Positions 8,767 through 17,154 are shown, counted from the first letter of the stretch. The stretch is DNA of 64,000 nucleotides from Collinsella sp. (GCA_018368345.1 JAGZEK010000008.1:1-64000), one strand, 5' to 3'. The notes: generated from the sequence alone by a model not told the origin. Made by a program: numbers and translations.

Positions 8767-9432
8767 CTACCCCGCTACGCGCACGCTGGGGCACAAATCT
8801 GCCAGCGGACACTCGTCACACTTGGGTTTGCGGGCGTCGCAGATCTCGCGACCGAAGGTGATCCACTGATGGTTGACCGACTCCCAATACTCGTGCGGCA
8901 AAATCTTGAGCAGATCCTGCTCGGTCTTGAGCGGCTCCTTGGCATGTGTCTTGGGACTCAACATCAGGCGATGCGCAATGCGGTTGACGTGCGTGTCCAC
9001 CGCAATGCCCTCCACGATGCCATACCCCACGTTGAGCACGATGTTCGCCGTCTTGCGTCCCACGCCCGGCAGCTTCACGAGTTCCTTCATGTCGGCCGGC
9101 ACCTCGCCGCCATAGTCGGCGACGATCATCTGCGCGGCCTCCACGGCGTGCTTGGCCTTGCTCTTATAAAAGCCGAGTGACTTGATGGTGTCTGCCACGT
9201 CAGCCACACTCGCCCCGGCCATGGCCTCGGGCGTGGGCCACTGGGCAAACAGCTTCGGCGTCACCTTGTTGACCTGCGCGTCGGTCGTTTGCGCCGAGAG
9301 CAACACCGCGATCAGCAGGCGGAAGGGATTCTCGTGGTCCAAAAAGCACTCGACCGGGCCATAGCGACGGTTGAGGCGCTCACACACCTCAACGGCGCGC
9401 TCGCGTTTGGCGGCATTGGTCTCGCGTGGCAT
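8767..9432 (-). CDS. nth: Endonuclease III (DNA glycosylase/AP lyase)
   Basis: A 221-residue base-excision repair enzyme that removes oxidised pyrimidines and nicks abasic sites. It has the HhH motif KLPGVGRKTANIVL with the catalytic Lys in the preceding/adjacent helix region, VDTHVNRIAHRL carrying the catalytic Asp, and the C-terminal 4Fe-4S loop C-x6-C-x2-C-x5-C (CDARKPKCDECPLADLC). The ATG at 9432 has GAGGAG 5 nt upstream, so a start 8 codons earlier is rejected. The ABC exporter gene ends 63 bp upstream. Unlike the MutY-type gene at 15582, this protein keeps its iron-sulfur cluster. Confidence 0.95.
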   Translation of the reverse strand: MPRETNAAKRERAVEVCERLNRRYGPVECFLDHENPFRLLIAVLLSAQTTDAQVNKVTPKLFAQWPTPEAMAGASVADVADTIKSLGFYKSKAKHAVEAAQMIVADYGGEVPADMKELVKLPGVGRKTANIVLNVGYGIVEGIAVDTHVNRIAHRLMLSPKTHAKEPLKTEQDLLKILPHEYWESVNHQWITFGREICDARKPKCDECPLADLCPSVRVAG

Positions 9433-9495
9433 AACGACTCCTCGGCTCAACGGCACAATAAACTTATGGGCACAATTGTCCCACGTCCGAGACGC

Positions 9496-11298
9496 TTACG
9501 CCTCCAAGAATGCGCCGGTCTGACGGCTCCACAGACTCGCGTACTCGCCACCCGCCTCGACGAGCTGCGTATGCGTGCCGTCCTCGACAATCTCGCCATC
9601 GGCCAGCACCACAATGCGGTCAAGCGCCGCCACGGTGGACAGGCGGTGCGCCACCACAATGGAGGTGCGGCCGCGCATCAGATTCTCGAGCGCCTCCTGC
9701 ACCAACGCCTCGGACTCGCTGTCCAAGGCAGACGTCGCCTCGTCGAGCACCAGAATCGGCGCGTCGGTGAGGATGGCACGGGCGATGGCCACGCGCTGGC
9801 GCTGACCACCCGAAAGCTTAACGCCGCGCTCGCCCACCATGGTGTCAAAGCCATGGGGCAGGCGATCGATAAACTCAGTCGCATTGGCCAGGCGCGCGGC
9901 CTCGCGAATCTGCTCGTCGGTGGCGTCGGGGCGGCCGTAGGCGATATTCTCGCGAATGGAGCGGTGGAACAGCAGCGCCTCCTGCGGCACGTAGGCAACC
10001 TGGCGGCGCAGGCTCTGCTGCGTGCAGTGCGAGACATCCTGACCGTCCACGAGCACGCGGCCGCCCTGAACATCGTCCAGACGCAGCAGCAGCTTGGTGA
10101 GCGTCGTCTTACCCGAGCCCGATTTGCCCACCAGGCCCACGCGCTGGCCCGCCGCCACATGAAGTGTCAGGTCATCGAACACGTTCTCGCCCGCCGCAGC
10201 GTCACGGTACGCAAAGCTCAGGTGCTCAAAATCAATCCCGCCCTCGGTCACTTTGAGCTCAGGGGCGTCCGGGTCGTCTGCCACCAAACGCGGCTCGTCC
10301 AGCACGCGCGTCATCTCGGCCGCATCGCCCAAAGCGCGGTTGATGCGCTGCATCATGGAACTCACGTAGTTCAGGCGCATGGTGAGGTTATAGGTGTAGG
10401 TAAAGATCATGACGAGCGCGCCGGCCGAGATGCCAAACCACGCGTTGCCGCCTGCCACGAACACGCTCACCACGGCCATGGTGATGACGATAAGGCCCGA
10501 GGTCGTAAAGTTGCGCTGCATCATGGCGTGCATCGAGACGGTCTCGGCGTCGCGCGCGGCGCGGTCGGCGGCATCGAACAGGTCGCGCTCAAAGTCCTCG
10601 CGCCCGCAGGTCTTAACGGCCAAGATGTTCGTGACCGCGTCGGAGAGCACACCCGAAAGCTTGTTCTGCGCGGCGGACGTCGCGGCAGAAAGCGGCATGA
10701 TGCGCTTGTACATGAGCCAGACAAACGCGATGTAGACGACCATGATGCCCACCAAGATCACGGTGAACGTGGGCACGACCGGGGCGAGTGCGGCCACGGT
10801 GCAGATGACCGAGGTGATGGTAGGGATGAGCGAATACACCGTTACGTCCACCAGGCCCGTATAGCCGCTCATAAAACGGCTCGTCTGGCTCACAAGCGAT
10901 CCGCCAAAGCGGCTGGTATGGAATGTCATGGATTGGTTGGAGAGCGTGTCGAAGCACAGGCGCGCCAGGTGATAGTTGCCCGCGATCTCGAGCTTGTAGA
11001 CGGTGTAGTCCTGCAGCTTGGAAAGAATCTGGCCCACCAGATTAACGAGTACGAGCGCCAGGATGTAGGGGCCGAAGACCTCAAACACCTGGTCGCCCGC
11101 CACGGGACCGGCCTGGACGCGGTCGACGATAAGCGCCATCACATAGGTGTTGGCAAAGGTAAGCAAAAAGATGTAACCCGCCGACGAGAACACCGAGAGA
11201 AAGACGATCAGCGGCTGCGTGCGTGTGACATCCCAAAAACGCCGGAGTGTACGGCGCACGGTCGAGCGCTTAAGCGGACTGGTGCTTCTCTGAGACAT
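9496..11298 (-). CDS. ABC exporter half-transporter (fused permease and ATPase)
   Basis: A 600-residue ABC-B type half-transporter, expected to work as a homodimer because no partner gene adjoins it. About six membrane segments occupy residues 30-310. The nucleotide-binding domain follows with Walker A GLVGKSGSGKTT, Q-loop AYVPQEALLFHRS, signature LSGGQRQRVAIARA, Walker B ILVLDEATSALDSES and switch H IVVAHRLST. Multidrug or lipid export is typical of this family; the substrate is not readable from the sequence. The ATG at 11298 (MSQRSTSP) has AAAGGAAG 4 nt upstream; 18 further codons upstream are open but unsupported. Downstream is nth. Confidence 0.93.
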   Translation of the reverse strand: MSQRSTSPLKRSTVRRTLRRFWDVTRTQPLIVFLSVFSSAGYIFLLTFANTYVMALIVDRVQAGPVAGDQVFEVFGPYILALVLVNLVGQILSKLQDYTVYKLEIAGNYHLARLCFDTLSNQSMTFHTSRFGGSLVSQTSRFMSGYTGLVDVTVYSLIPTITSVICTVAALAPVVPTFTVILVGIMVVYIAFVWLMYKRIMPLSAATSAAQNKLSGVLSDAVTNILAVKTCGREDFERDLFDAADRAARDAETVSMHAMMQRNFTTSGLIVITMAVVSVFVAGGNAWFGISAGALVMIFTYTYNLTMRLNYVSSMMQRINRALGDAAEMTRVLDEPRLVADDPDAPELKVTEGGIDFEHLSFAYRDAAAGENVFDDLTLHVAAGQRVGLVGKSGSGKTTLTKLLLRLDDVQGGRVLVDGQDVSHCTQQSLRRQVAYVPQEALLFHRSIRENIAYGRPDATDEQIREAARLANATEFIDRLPHGFDTMVGERGVKLSGGQRQRVAIARAILTDAPILVLDEATSALDSESEALVQEALENLMRGRTSIVVAHRLSTVAALDRIVVLADGEIVEDGTHTQLVEAGGEYASLWSRQTGAFLEA

Positions 11299-11377
11299 GG
11301 ACTTCCTTTCGCATCCGGCAGGTCGAACAGCCATTGTTGCACATTGGAGCATGCTCCAGGCAAGTGCGATACGAAAA

Positions 11378-11415
11378 GCGGCGGGGCGCCCGCGTTTGCG
11401 CTGGCGCCCCGCCGC
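11378..11415 (-). terminator. Terminator after rmuC
   Basis: A perfect 13-bp stem, GCGGCGGGGCGCC (11378-11390) with GGCGCCCCGCCGC (11403-11415). On the minus strand it is followed by TTTTCG, 10 nt past the rmuC stop codon. Confidence 0.88.
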
Positions 11416-11424
11416 CCGTTGCAG

Positions 11425-12780
11425 CTAGTCCTCGTCCTCTTGATCTGCGAGCAGGCCGGCGGGCGTGAGCCCCAGAATCTCTTCGGCCTGATTGGCATCT
11501 TCCAGCGCGTCGATGTCCTTGAGCTTGCGCTCCATAACGTTGGTACGCGTGGTGATGATGCCCTCGACCGTTTTGCCCGCGGTCTCGATCTGCTGCTGGG
11601 CGCGGCGCAGCGCCGCCTGGTAGCGCGGCAGCTCGGCCTTAACGGCAGAGAGTACGCGCAGCACGTCGTCGGTACGTTTTTGCAGCTTAAACGTCTGATA
11701 GCTCATCTGCAGGCTGTTGAGAATGGCGGCCATGGTGCTGGGGCCGGCCACGTTGACGTGATAGTCGCGGCCCAGGGTCTCGATAAGTCCGGGGCGGCTG
11801 ACAATCTCGGCGTACAGCCCCTCAAACGGTACGAACATGATGCCGAAGTTGGTGGTCGCCGGCACGCTCAGATACTTTTCGCAGATGTCCTTGGCCTCGC
11901 GCTTGACCATCGTATCGAGCGTCTTGCGCGCGGCCGCCACGGCATCGGCGTCGCCCGACTCCTGTGCGTCGAGCAGGTGCTCGTACGCGTCGCCCGGAAA
12001 CTTAGAGTCGATCGGCAGCAGCACGGGATCACCCTCGTCCACCGGCAACTTGACGGCAAACTCAACGCGCTCCGAGGCGCCGGGTTTGGTGGCGACGTTT
12101 TCCAGATACTGATCGGGCGTCAGGATGTCCGCCAAAATCGCACCCAGCTGAACCTCGCCCAAAATGCCGCGCGCCTTCACATTGCCCAATACGCGCTTAA
12201 GGTCGCCCACGCCGGTGGCAATGGATTGCATATCGCCCAGGCCCTTGTACACGGCCTCGAGCTGGTCGCTCACCTGCTTAAACGATGCGGACAGACGGTC
12301 GTTGAGCGTGCGGGAGAGCTTCTCGTCAACCGTCGCGCGCATCTGATCGAGCTGCACGTTATTGTCCTTGCGGATAGCACCCAGCTGGGCATCGACCGTC
12401 TCGCGCACCTTGTCCAGACGACGCTCGATACCCTCGCGATTGGCGCCGAGCTGCTGGGCGGTCTCGCGGCGCAGGTCGTCCATGCGGTCGCCAGCCTGCG
12501 AGAACTCGCGCGCGATGGTCAGGTAGCGTTGCTGTTCCACGGCCGCATCGGTCGTCTGCTGTTGCGCGATGGCGTTTGCCGTGCGTCGGGTTTCTGCCAG
12601 CGCCAGATTAAGGGCGTCGAGCGCATTGTTAGCCTGCTCAAGCGCCGCCAGCGTCTCCGCACTGTTGTCGCCGCGTTCCCGCAGCTCGGCGCGAAGGCCC
12701 TTGAGCTGCAGGGCACAAGCCACAGCAACCCCCACCGCCACTAAGGCGATCACAACAAGCGCAACATCAATAGCAGACAT
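11425..12780 (-). CDS. rmuC: DNA recombination protein RmuC
   Basis: A 451-residue protein of the RmuC family, which limits inversion at short inverted repeats in E. coli. An N-terminal membrane anchor (VALVVIALVAVGVAVACAL) is followed by a long coiled coil (residues 30-190) and a nuclease-like RmuC core: KARGILGEVQLGAILADILT, PIDSKFPGDAYEHLL, and FVPFEGLYAEIVSR. The ATG at 12780 has GGAG 4 nt upstream; 11 upstream codons look spurious. Given the unusual density of long inverted repeats in this window, a protein linked to inverted-repeat stability is worth noting, though no functional link is shown. Confidence 0.94.
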   Translation of the reverse strand: MSAIDVALVVIALVAVGVAVACALQLKGLRAELRERGDNSAETLAALEQANNALDALNLALAETRRTANAIAQQQTTDAAVEQQRYLTIAREFSQAGDRMDDLRRETAQQLGANREGIERRLDKVRETVDAQLGAIRKDNNVQLDQMRATVDEKLSRTLNDRLSASFKQVSDQLEAVYKGLGDMQSIATGVGDLKRVLGNVKARGILGEVQLGAILADILTPDQYLENVATKPGASERVEFAVKLPVDEGDPVLLPIDSKFPGDAYEHLLDAQESGDADAVAAARKTLDTMVKREAKDICEKYLSVPATTNFGIMFVPFEGLYAEIVSRPGLIETLGRDYHVNVAGPSTMAAILNSLQMSYQTFKLQKRTDDVLRVLSAVKAELPRYQAALRRAQQQIETAGKTVEGIITTRTNVMERKLKDIDALEDANQAEEILGLTPAGLLADQEDED

Positions 12781-12904
12781 AGACTCCGTCCAACAAACCC
12801 AATCGAACACCAATCAAAACCGCGATCAATCTTACCCCGTCACACACACGGAGCACTCACTGCCTTGCAGACAAATTTCTCTTAGAGCCGCGGGCGCTAA
12901 AACG

Positions 12905-13321
12905 CTAGCTTTCCCAGCCGGCGCGGATGGTTGTTATGACGTCGCCTAGGCGCTGGCCTAGGGCTGCCAGATGTTGGAGTACTTCGTTGGGCGAGGCGCC
13001 GTTGAGGATGCACGTGAGGGCATACGAAGCCAGGAAGATGACGACAAGCCCCAGCGGGATGAGCACGATCATCGCTAGCGTACGCAACCGTTGGCCCAAG
13101 CGGCGGCAACGCGCACGACGCTTGTCGAACGCAAGCTCCTGTGCATACGAATCCTGCTGCACGGAATACGTTTCAGGCGCTGGTGCAGACGCCACCTCGG
13201 GTGCGGCATTTTGTGCTACAGGTTGGGTAGCCACCCCTTGCATTTGCATCTCCATGAGCCGTTGCTGCTGACGCAACATGCGTTCGGCTTGTTGCTGCGG
13301 GGTCTCGAGAAACAGATCCAT
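12905..13321 (-). CDS. Small single-pass membrane protein of unknown function
   Basis: A 138-residue protein I do not recognise. The N-terminal 75 residues are Gln/Met/Ala-rich and hydrophilic (QQQAERMLRQQQRLMEMQMQ), followed by a basic stretch (DKRRARCRRLGQRLR) and one membrane helix LAMIVLIPLGLVVIFLASYA. The short tail (NEVLQHLAALGQRLGDVI) looks amphipathic. By the positive-inside rule the N-terminus is cytoplasmic. The ATG at 13321 has GGAGG 5 nt upstream; an overlapping TTG 12 nt earlier is rejected. It ends 125 bp upstream of rmuC on the same strand. Confidence 0.75.
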   Translation of the reverse strand: MDLFLETPQQQAERMLRQQQRLMEMQMQGVATQPVAQNAAPEVASAPAPETYSVQQDSYAQELAFDKRRARCRRLGQRLRTLAMIVLIPLGLVVIFLASYALTCILNGASPNEVLQHLAALGQRLGDVITTIRAGWES

Positions 13322-13604
13322 GCTGGCCTCCAAAATCGGAGCATTCGACGCTTACGTCCAGCATCCCGCACCACCACGACCGCGACAATGCAATCGCTGG
13401 CAATAGCCACAAAGTTTCTTTTGCCCAAAAGCTGTCGAAAAGCTCAACAACTCCCCTACCAGCACTTTCTTTGAGCTATTTTCGCCAGCGATCTTTTGCC
13501 CTCCCGCCATCCCGCCAACTGACCAAAAGCTAACCAAAAGCTTGACGCAAATTGTGAAGACAGGGACCACAAGCAAGGCGTGACGACCCCGAACAGAGTC
13601 GCCT
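13322..13604. other. Non-coding stretch upstream of the small membrane protein gene
   Basis: About 280 bp without a convincing gene. A short tandem similarity, GACCAAAAGCTAACCAAAAGC, occurs near 13521-13541, where CCAAAAGCT is repeated in an A-rich context. No clear -10/-35 pair was identified. It probably includes the promoter and leader of the minus-strand gene starting at 13321. Confidence 0.4.
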
Positions 13605-13807
13605 GGACGGTTAGTTCAGATACGTATAAATCAGACCCCCTCAAATTGCATTCGAACGCTTCGTTTAGCGCAATTTGACCCTCAAAACGGACGTTTAAAG
13701 CCCAAAACCAAGCACCTCAGGCCATCTCAAGGCGTCCAACAGGCCCCCGAGGACTCCAAACCCAGCTATTAAACCGCCCGAATAATACGTATCTGAACTA
13801 ACTGTCC
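13605..13807. repeat. 203-bp element bounded by 23-bp inverted repeats
   Basis: The ends GGACGGTTAGTTCAGATACG (from 13605, extending to TAT at 13627) and its complement ending CTGAACTAACTGTCC (13785-13807) match over 23 bp with one mismatch. Inside is a second inverted repeat TCAAATTGC...GCAATTTGA (about 13636-13678). There is no reading frame of note between the ends. Terminal inverted repeats with non-coding filling resemble a MITE, but I see no obvious target-site duplication, so a large structured RNA is equally possible. Confidence 0.65.
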
Positions 13808-13812
13808 ACCCA

Positions 13813-13994
13813 CACAAAAACGTGCCGCCCCAAAAGGGGCGGCACGCAAGCTTCTCATCAGCTTTTCTGTAGTGAGCACGCGACGACTCAACGCCGGAGC
13901 GCGGGGCGGGAGGCCGGTTTGCCTTCCCTCAACGCGACCCTGCGAAGCCGTGAGCGGGGAGGGAAGGCAAACCGGCCTCCCGCCCCGCGCTCCG
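13813..13994 (-). repeat. 182-bp hairpin-plus-terminator unit, copy 1
   Basis: One of two equal-length, gap-free copies (other: 14727-14908). Read on the minus strand it starts 18 nt past the stop of the membrane-protein gene at 14012 with a perfect 36-bp stem (13959-13994 with 13895-13930) and a 28-nt loop. A linker of about 50 nt follows, containing the shared word CAGAAAAGCTGATGAGAAG, and an intrinsic terminator ends the unit. The layout is that of a structured 3' UTR or small RNA with its own terminator. Confidence 0.8.
13821..13846 (-). terminator. Terminator ending repeat unit copy 1
   Basis: CGTGCCGCCCC (13821-13831) pairs with GGGGCGGCACG (13836-13846) around a 4-nt loop. On the minus strand the stem is followed by TTTTTGTG, a clear T-tract. 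Confidence 0.9.
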
Positions 13995-14011
13995 CAGTCG
14001 ATGAAGGTTAA

Positions 14012-14644
14012 TTACATGCCCGCAAGGCCTCGAGAGGCGGTGGCGCACATAAATGCCAAGACGAGAATCACGAGCGACCCGGCGATGTCTGCCAGCACGC
14101 CCATTGCACGGCGTTCAAACAGCCAGCTCTCAAAGTGTGGGGCGACGTTGCGCCAAACACGCCACAGCAAGATGCCCATACCGATGACGCCTGGGATATT
14201 GAGCAGTAGGATCTCGGAGCACAAAAGACCGATCAGGTTGCCGGCGGCAAAACCAGCGTCGCCCTCGCAGTATTTGCGATAAATCATGTACAACATGTAC
14301 GCCACAAACGGCTGCAGGCACGCAGAGATAAACGTAACCACCATCGAGGGGTCCTGAGAAAAGACATCGGTGAGTTTATCGACACTCGTGGCATCTTTCG
14401 AAGCCAAGAGCAAGCCAATGACCACCACGGGCACCACGCCCAAAATTACCTCGACCAGAGTAAACAACTTGGCAGTCAAATCCTCACTAGCCGAATTCAA
14501 ATGGGGCGCCCACTCAGGATGAGCATGCGCGCCGACTTTCTTGTCCTTCTCGGCACGATCGGCCTTTTTACCCTCGGCAACCCGACGACCAGGATCCTTG
14601 CGAGTTCCCGCCGCAGCAACACGAGCCCGAGACTTCTTACCCAT
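14012..14644 (-). CDS. Four-helix membrane protein of unknown function
   Basis: A 210-residue protein I do not recognise. The first 45 residues are basic and soluble (KKSRARVAAAGTRKDPGRR, DRAEKDKKVGAHAHPEW). Four hydrophobic segments follow at about residues 65-80 (VILGVVPVVVIGLLLAS), 105-120, 135-160 (AAGNLIGLLCSEILLLNIPG) and 185-203 (GSLVILVLAFMCATA). The ATG at 14644 has GTGAGG about 8-13 nt upstream; an upstream GTG start at 14653 is possible. The gene is flanked on both sides by near-identical 182-bp repeat units, so it may be carried between them as a unit or simply share a 3'-UTR type. Confidence 0.78.
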   Translation of the reverse strand: MGKKSRARVAAAGTRKDPGRRVAEGKKADRAEKDKKVGAHAHPEWAPHLNSASEDLTAKLFTLVEVILGVVPVVVIGLLLASKDATSVDKLTDVFSQDPSMVVTFISACLQPFVAYMLYMIYRKYCEGDAGFAAGNLIGLLCSEILLLNIPGVIGMGILLWRVWRNVAPHFESWLFERRAMGVLADIAGSLVILVLAFMCATASRGLAGM

Positions 14645-14726
14645 AACCAACACCTCACAAGAGGAAACGAATAGCCAACGCTACCCAGTGTACCCTCTAA
14701 GCAACGTCACCGCCCCAACCGGCCCC

Positions 14727-14908
14727 CACAAAAACGTGCCGCCCCATAAGGGGCGGCACACAAACTTCTTATCAGCTTTTCTGTAACGAGCACGCGACGA
14801 CCCAACGCCGGAGCGCAGGGCGGGAGGCCGGAACGCCTTCCCTCAACGCGACCCTGCGGAGCCGTGAGCGGGGAGGGAAGGCGATCCGGCCTCCCGCCCT
14901 GCGCTCCG
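14727..14908 (-). repeat. 182-bp hairpin-plus-terminator unit, copy 2
   Basis: Second copy of the unit at 13813-13994, the same length with no gaps, located 19 nt past the rubrerythrin stop. The 36-bp stem (14873-14908 with 14809-14844) has one A-A mismatch. Relative to copy 1, four stem positions changed; three of these changed on both arms so that pairing is kept (G:C to A:T, T:A to A:T, T:A to C:G). The 28-nt loop differs by a single base. This pattern points to conservation of the folded structure. Confidence 0.82.
14736..14759 (-). terminator. Terminator ending repeat unit copy 2
   Basis: GTGCCGCCCC (14736-14745) with GGGGCGGCAC (14750-14759), followed on the minus strand by GTTTTTGTG. 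It would end the rubrerythrin transcript. Confidence 0.9.
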
Positions 14909-14927
14909 CAGCAGCCAGCGCCAAGCG

Positions 14928-15467
14928 CTAGTAGTTCACCACCTGCTCCTCAAAGTACGCCTTCGGGTGGTTACACACCGGGCACACCTCAGGCGCCTCG
15001 GCACCAACGTGCAGGTGCCCGCAGTTCAGGCACTTCCACACCTTCACGCCCTCGCGCTCAAACACCTCGCCCGACTCGATGCGCTCGACGAGCTTGTTGT
15101 AGCGCTCCTCGTGCGCTTTCTCGACGGCGGCGACACCACGGAACTTCGCGGCGATCTCGGCAAAGCCCTCCTCCTCGGCGGTCTTGGCAAACTCGTCATA
15201 CATCGTGGTCCACTCGTAGTTCTCGCCCGCGGCGGCGTCGCGCAGGTTGTCCAGAGTGCCCGGAACGGCGCCGTCGTGCAGGTACTTAAACCACAGCTTG
15301 GCATGCTCGGACTCGTTGCCCGCCGTCTCGGCAAAGATATTCGAGATCTGAACGTAGCCGTCCTTTTTGGCCTTGGATGCATAGTAGCGATACTTGGTGT
15401 GTGCCTGGGACTCACCGGCAAAAGCAGTCTCGAGGTTCTTCTTAGTCTGAGAGTTCTCAAAATCCAT
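14928..15467 (-). CDS. rbr: Rubrerythrin
   Basis: A 179-residue cytoplasmic peroxidase that reduces hydrogen peroxide with electrons from ferredoxin or rubredoxin, typical of anaerobes. The N-terminal ferritin-like four-helix domain holds diiron ligands in [17 protein letters not shown] and in [20 protein letters not shown]. The C-terminal rubredoxin-like domain (residues 145-175) has two CxxC pairs, CLNCGHLH and [11 protein letters not shown], for one iron. The ATG at 15467 (MDFENSQ) has AAGGGAAG 8 nt upstream; seven codons upstream are unsupported. It stands alone, followed by the structured 182-bp 3' element. Confidence 0.96.
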   Translation of the reverse strand: MDFENSQTKKNLETAFAGESQAHTKYRYYASKAKKDGYVQISNIFAETAGNESEHAKLWFKYLHDGAVPGTLDNLRDAAAGENYEWTTMYDEFAKTAEEEGFAEIAAKFRGVAAVEKAHEERYNKLVERIESGEVFEREGVKVWKCLNCGHLHVGAEAPEVCPVCNHPKAYFEEQVVNY

Positions 15468-15581
15468 AGGTGTACTTCCCTTCAACACATGCCGCCCATA
15501 GGCTTTGAGCGGCCTTGTCTTTAGGATGCCCTCATGCCGAGAATCTAAACCTTACAATCCTGTTCTTCAGATTTGAGCGAG

Positions 15582-16487
15582 CTATACACTCAGCCAACGA
15601 TCGCCCTCGGAGCGGCAAAAGCCCTCGCGCTCCAGATCGGCAAGAATGCTTGCGACCAGCTCGCGCTCGACCGGCTCCCGGCCGGCTGCCGTCTCCATCT
15701 CGTTAACGCCCGCAACGGCCTCATCAACCGTAATGCCCACCGGCTGTCCATCGCGTGCCGCCAGCAGCATGCGCACAATGTGGGCGCGCTTTTGGCGACG
15801 CGAGCCCTCAAACTTGGACTGACGGCTATAGCCCGCCGACCGCCTGGACGGATTGGGCAGCGTCTTTTTAAGATACGCGCCGTAATCCAGCAACGCGTAA
15901 TACCACGCGCGCGGCGTGTCGGCATCGTCTTGAGGCACGGCAAAGGGCGCAATCTCATCCGCCGCCGCACCAGGGGCCGCCGGACAGGCGGCTTGAATCA
16001 GCGGTACCAGTTCGCGATCGGGAACAGCCGGCACATCGGGAAAGAAATGATGCAGAAAGACCGTGCGCACATTGGTCTCCAGATACACGCCTGGAAGATC
16101 AAACGCAAACGAACGGATGCCCTGCGCCGTTGCCGGGCCAATGCCGGGCAGCGCGACCAAATTGTGCGTCTCACGCGGAAACTCCCCGCCCCAATCCTCT
16201 ACGACCCGTTGAGCGGCCCCATGAAGCGCCAGAGCGCGTCGGTTGTAGCCCATGCCCTGCCAAGCGTCCAAAACATCGGAAGGCGCGGCCTGGGCAAGCG
16301 CCTGCACAGTCGGAAAACGATCGAGCCACACCGGCATGCGCGCCTCCACACGCGGCACCTGCGTTTGCTGCAGCATGACCTCGGAAAGCCAAATGATGTA
16401 CGGATCGCGTGTGCGGCGCCACGGAAGGTCGCGATAACGCAGGACCCCTTCCGAACGAATCATCGAACGAAAGGGGTCCTGAATCAT
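15582..16487 (-). CDS. mutY: MutY-like adenine glycosylase without Fe-S cluster
   Basis: A 301-residue HhH-GPD DNA glycosylase. The MutY signature WLSEVMLQQTQVPRVE (catalytic Glu) and HhH hairpin ALPGIGPATAQGIRSFAF are clear. Two departures stand out. The catalytic-Asp motif (LDGNVKRVL in E. coli MutY) reads YLETNVRTVFLHHFF, with Glu in place of Asp. The cluster loop expected after LLDYGA has no cysteines at all; it reads KKTLPNPSRRSAGY. The C-terminus is a short winged-helix-like stretch instead of the NUDIX-like 8-oxoG reader. It may still act on A:8-oxoG, or may be a divergent mismatch glycosylase. The ATG has AAGGAG upstream, 21 bp after the rrf2 gene, forming an operon. Confidence 0.85.
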   Translation of the reverse strand: MIQDPFRSMIRSEGVLRYRDLPWRRTRDPYIIWLSEVMLQQTQVPRVEARMPVWLDRFPTVQALAQAAPSDVLDAWQGMGYNRRALALHGAAQRVVEDWGGEFPRETHNLVALPGIGPATAQGIRSFAFDLPGVYLETNVRTVFLHHFFPDVPAVPDRELVPLIQAACPAAPGAAADEIAPFAVPQDDADTPRAWYYALLDYGAYLKKTLPNPSRRSAGYSRQSKFEGSRRQKRAHIVRMLLAARDGQPVGITVDEAVAGVNEMETAAGREPVERELVASILADLEREGFCRSEGDRWLSV

Positions 16488-16508
16488 GGCTATACTCCTT
16501 ATGCGGCG

Positions 16509-16994
16509 CTATTCCTCCCGGTAAGCGCACGCGCAGGTGGCGTACTCGGGAAACGCTTCGCGGTCGGCGAACTTGGGGTCGACGGCCGGGAACTGGCGGT
16601 GAGCGACGATGTCGCCGAGCGAAACGGAATCGAGGTAGTCGCGCATCAACGCCTGAGCTCCGGCCCACAGGGGATGATAGCAGCACGCGCCCATGCGCGC
16701 ACAGTCACCATCGGGCGCGGTGCAATCGTTCATAACCATAGGACCCTGAACGGCCTCGACGACCTGGCGGATAGTGACGTCGTCCGGACTGACCTTGAGA
16801 CGCATGCCACCGTGGACGCCACGCAGGCTCTCCACAATACCGGCCTGGACCAAACCGTGCTGAATCGAGCGGGCAAACGAATACGGGACATTGACCTCTT
16901 CGGCAGCGGTGCGAACAGAAAGCAAACACTCCGGATCCTCGGCAAGCATCGCCAGCATACGAAGGGCGTAATCAGTCTTCCTCGATATGTCCAT
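16509..16994 (-). CDS. Rrf2-family transcriptional regulator, probably Fe-S sensing
   Basis: A 161-residue winged-helix regulator beginning MDISRKTDYALRMLAMLAED, the standard Rrf2 N-terminus. The recognition region is VPYSFARSIQHGLVQAGIVE followed by the wing SLRGVHGGMRL. A cysteine cluster C-x6-C-x5-CC (CTAPDGDCARMGACC, residues about 94-108) matches the cluster-binding loop of IscR/NsrR-type members, and extra cysteines sit at the C-terminus (YATCACAYREE). It probably senses iron-sulfur status, nitric oxide or redox stress. The ATG at 16994 has AAAGGGG 4 nt upstream; 36 open codons before it are rejected. It is the first gene of the rrf2-mutY pair. Confidence 0.92.
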   Translation of the reverse strand: MDISRKTDYALRMLAMLAEDPECLLSVRTAAEEVNVPYSFARSIQHGLVQAGIVESLRGVHGGMRLKVSPDDVTIRQVVEAVQGPMVMNDCTAPDGDCARMGACCYHPLWAGAQALMRDYLDSVSLGDIVAHRQFPAVDPKFADREAFPEYATCACAYREE

Positions 16995-17154
16995 TTTTCC
17001 CCTTTCAAGGAATACGAACAGCTCGAACGAGCTCCGGGGCCGAGCTTGTGTCGAGACGCTAAATGACCGCCAGGACATCCAAATGGTAAATCGGATATCC
17101 ACTGAGTGCCGCGCTTGGAGCGAAATGCATCAGATACGGCGCACAGTGGAATTT

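Noticed and set aside
5304..8861. A 1185-codon open frame opposite mfd
   Set aside because: Antisense shadow with His/Arg/Ala-biased composition and no domain; mfd has every expected motif.
9289..12744. A 1151-codon open frame opposite nth, the ABC exporter and rmuC
   Set aside because: It spans three real genes on the other strand and has no recognisable domain.
13872..14282. A 136-codon + strand frame across repeat unit copy 1
   Set aside because: It is read through the 36-bp palindrome and then antisense to the four-helix membrane protein gene.
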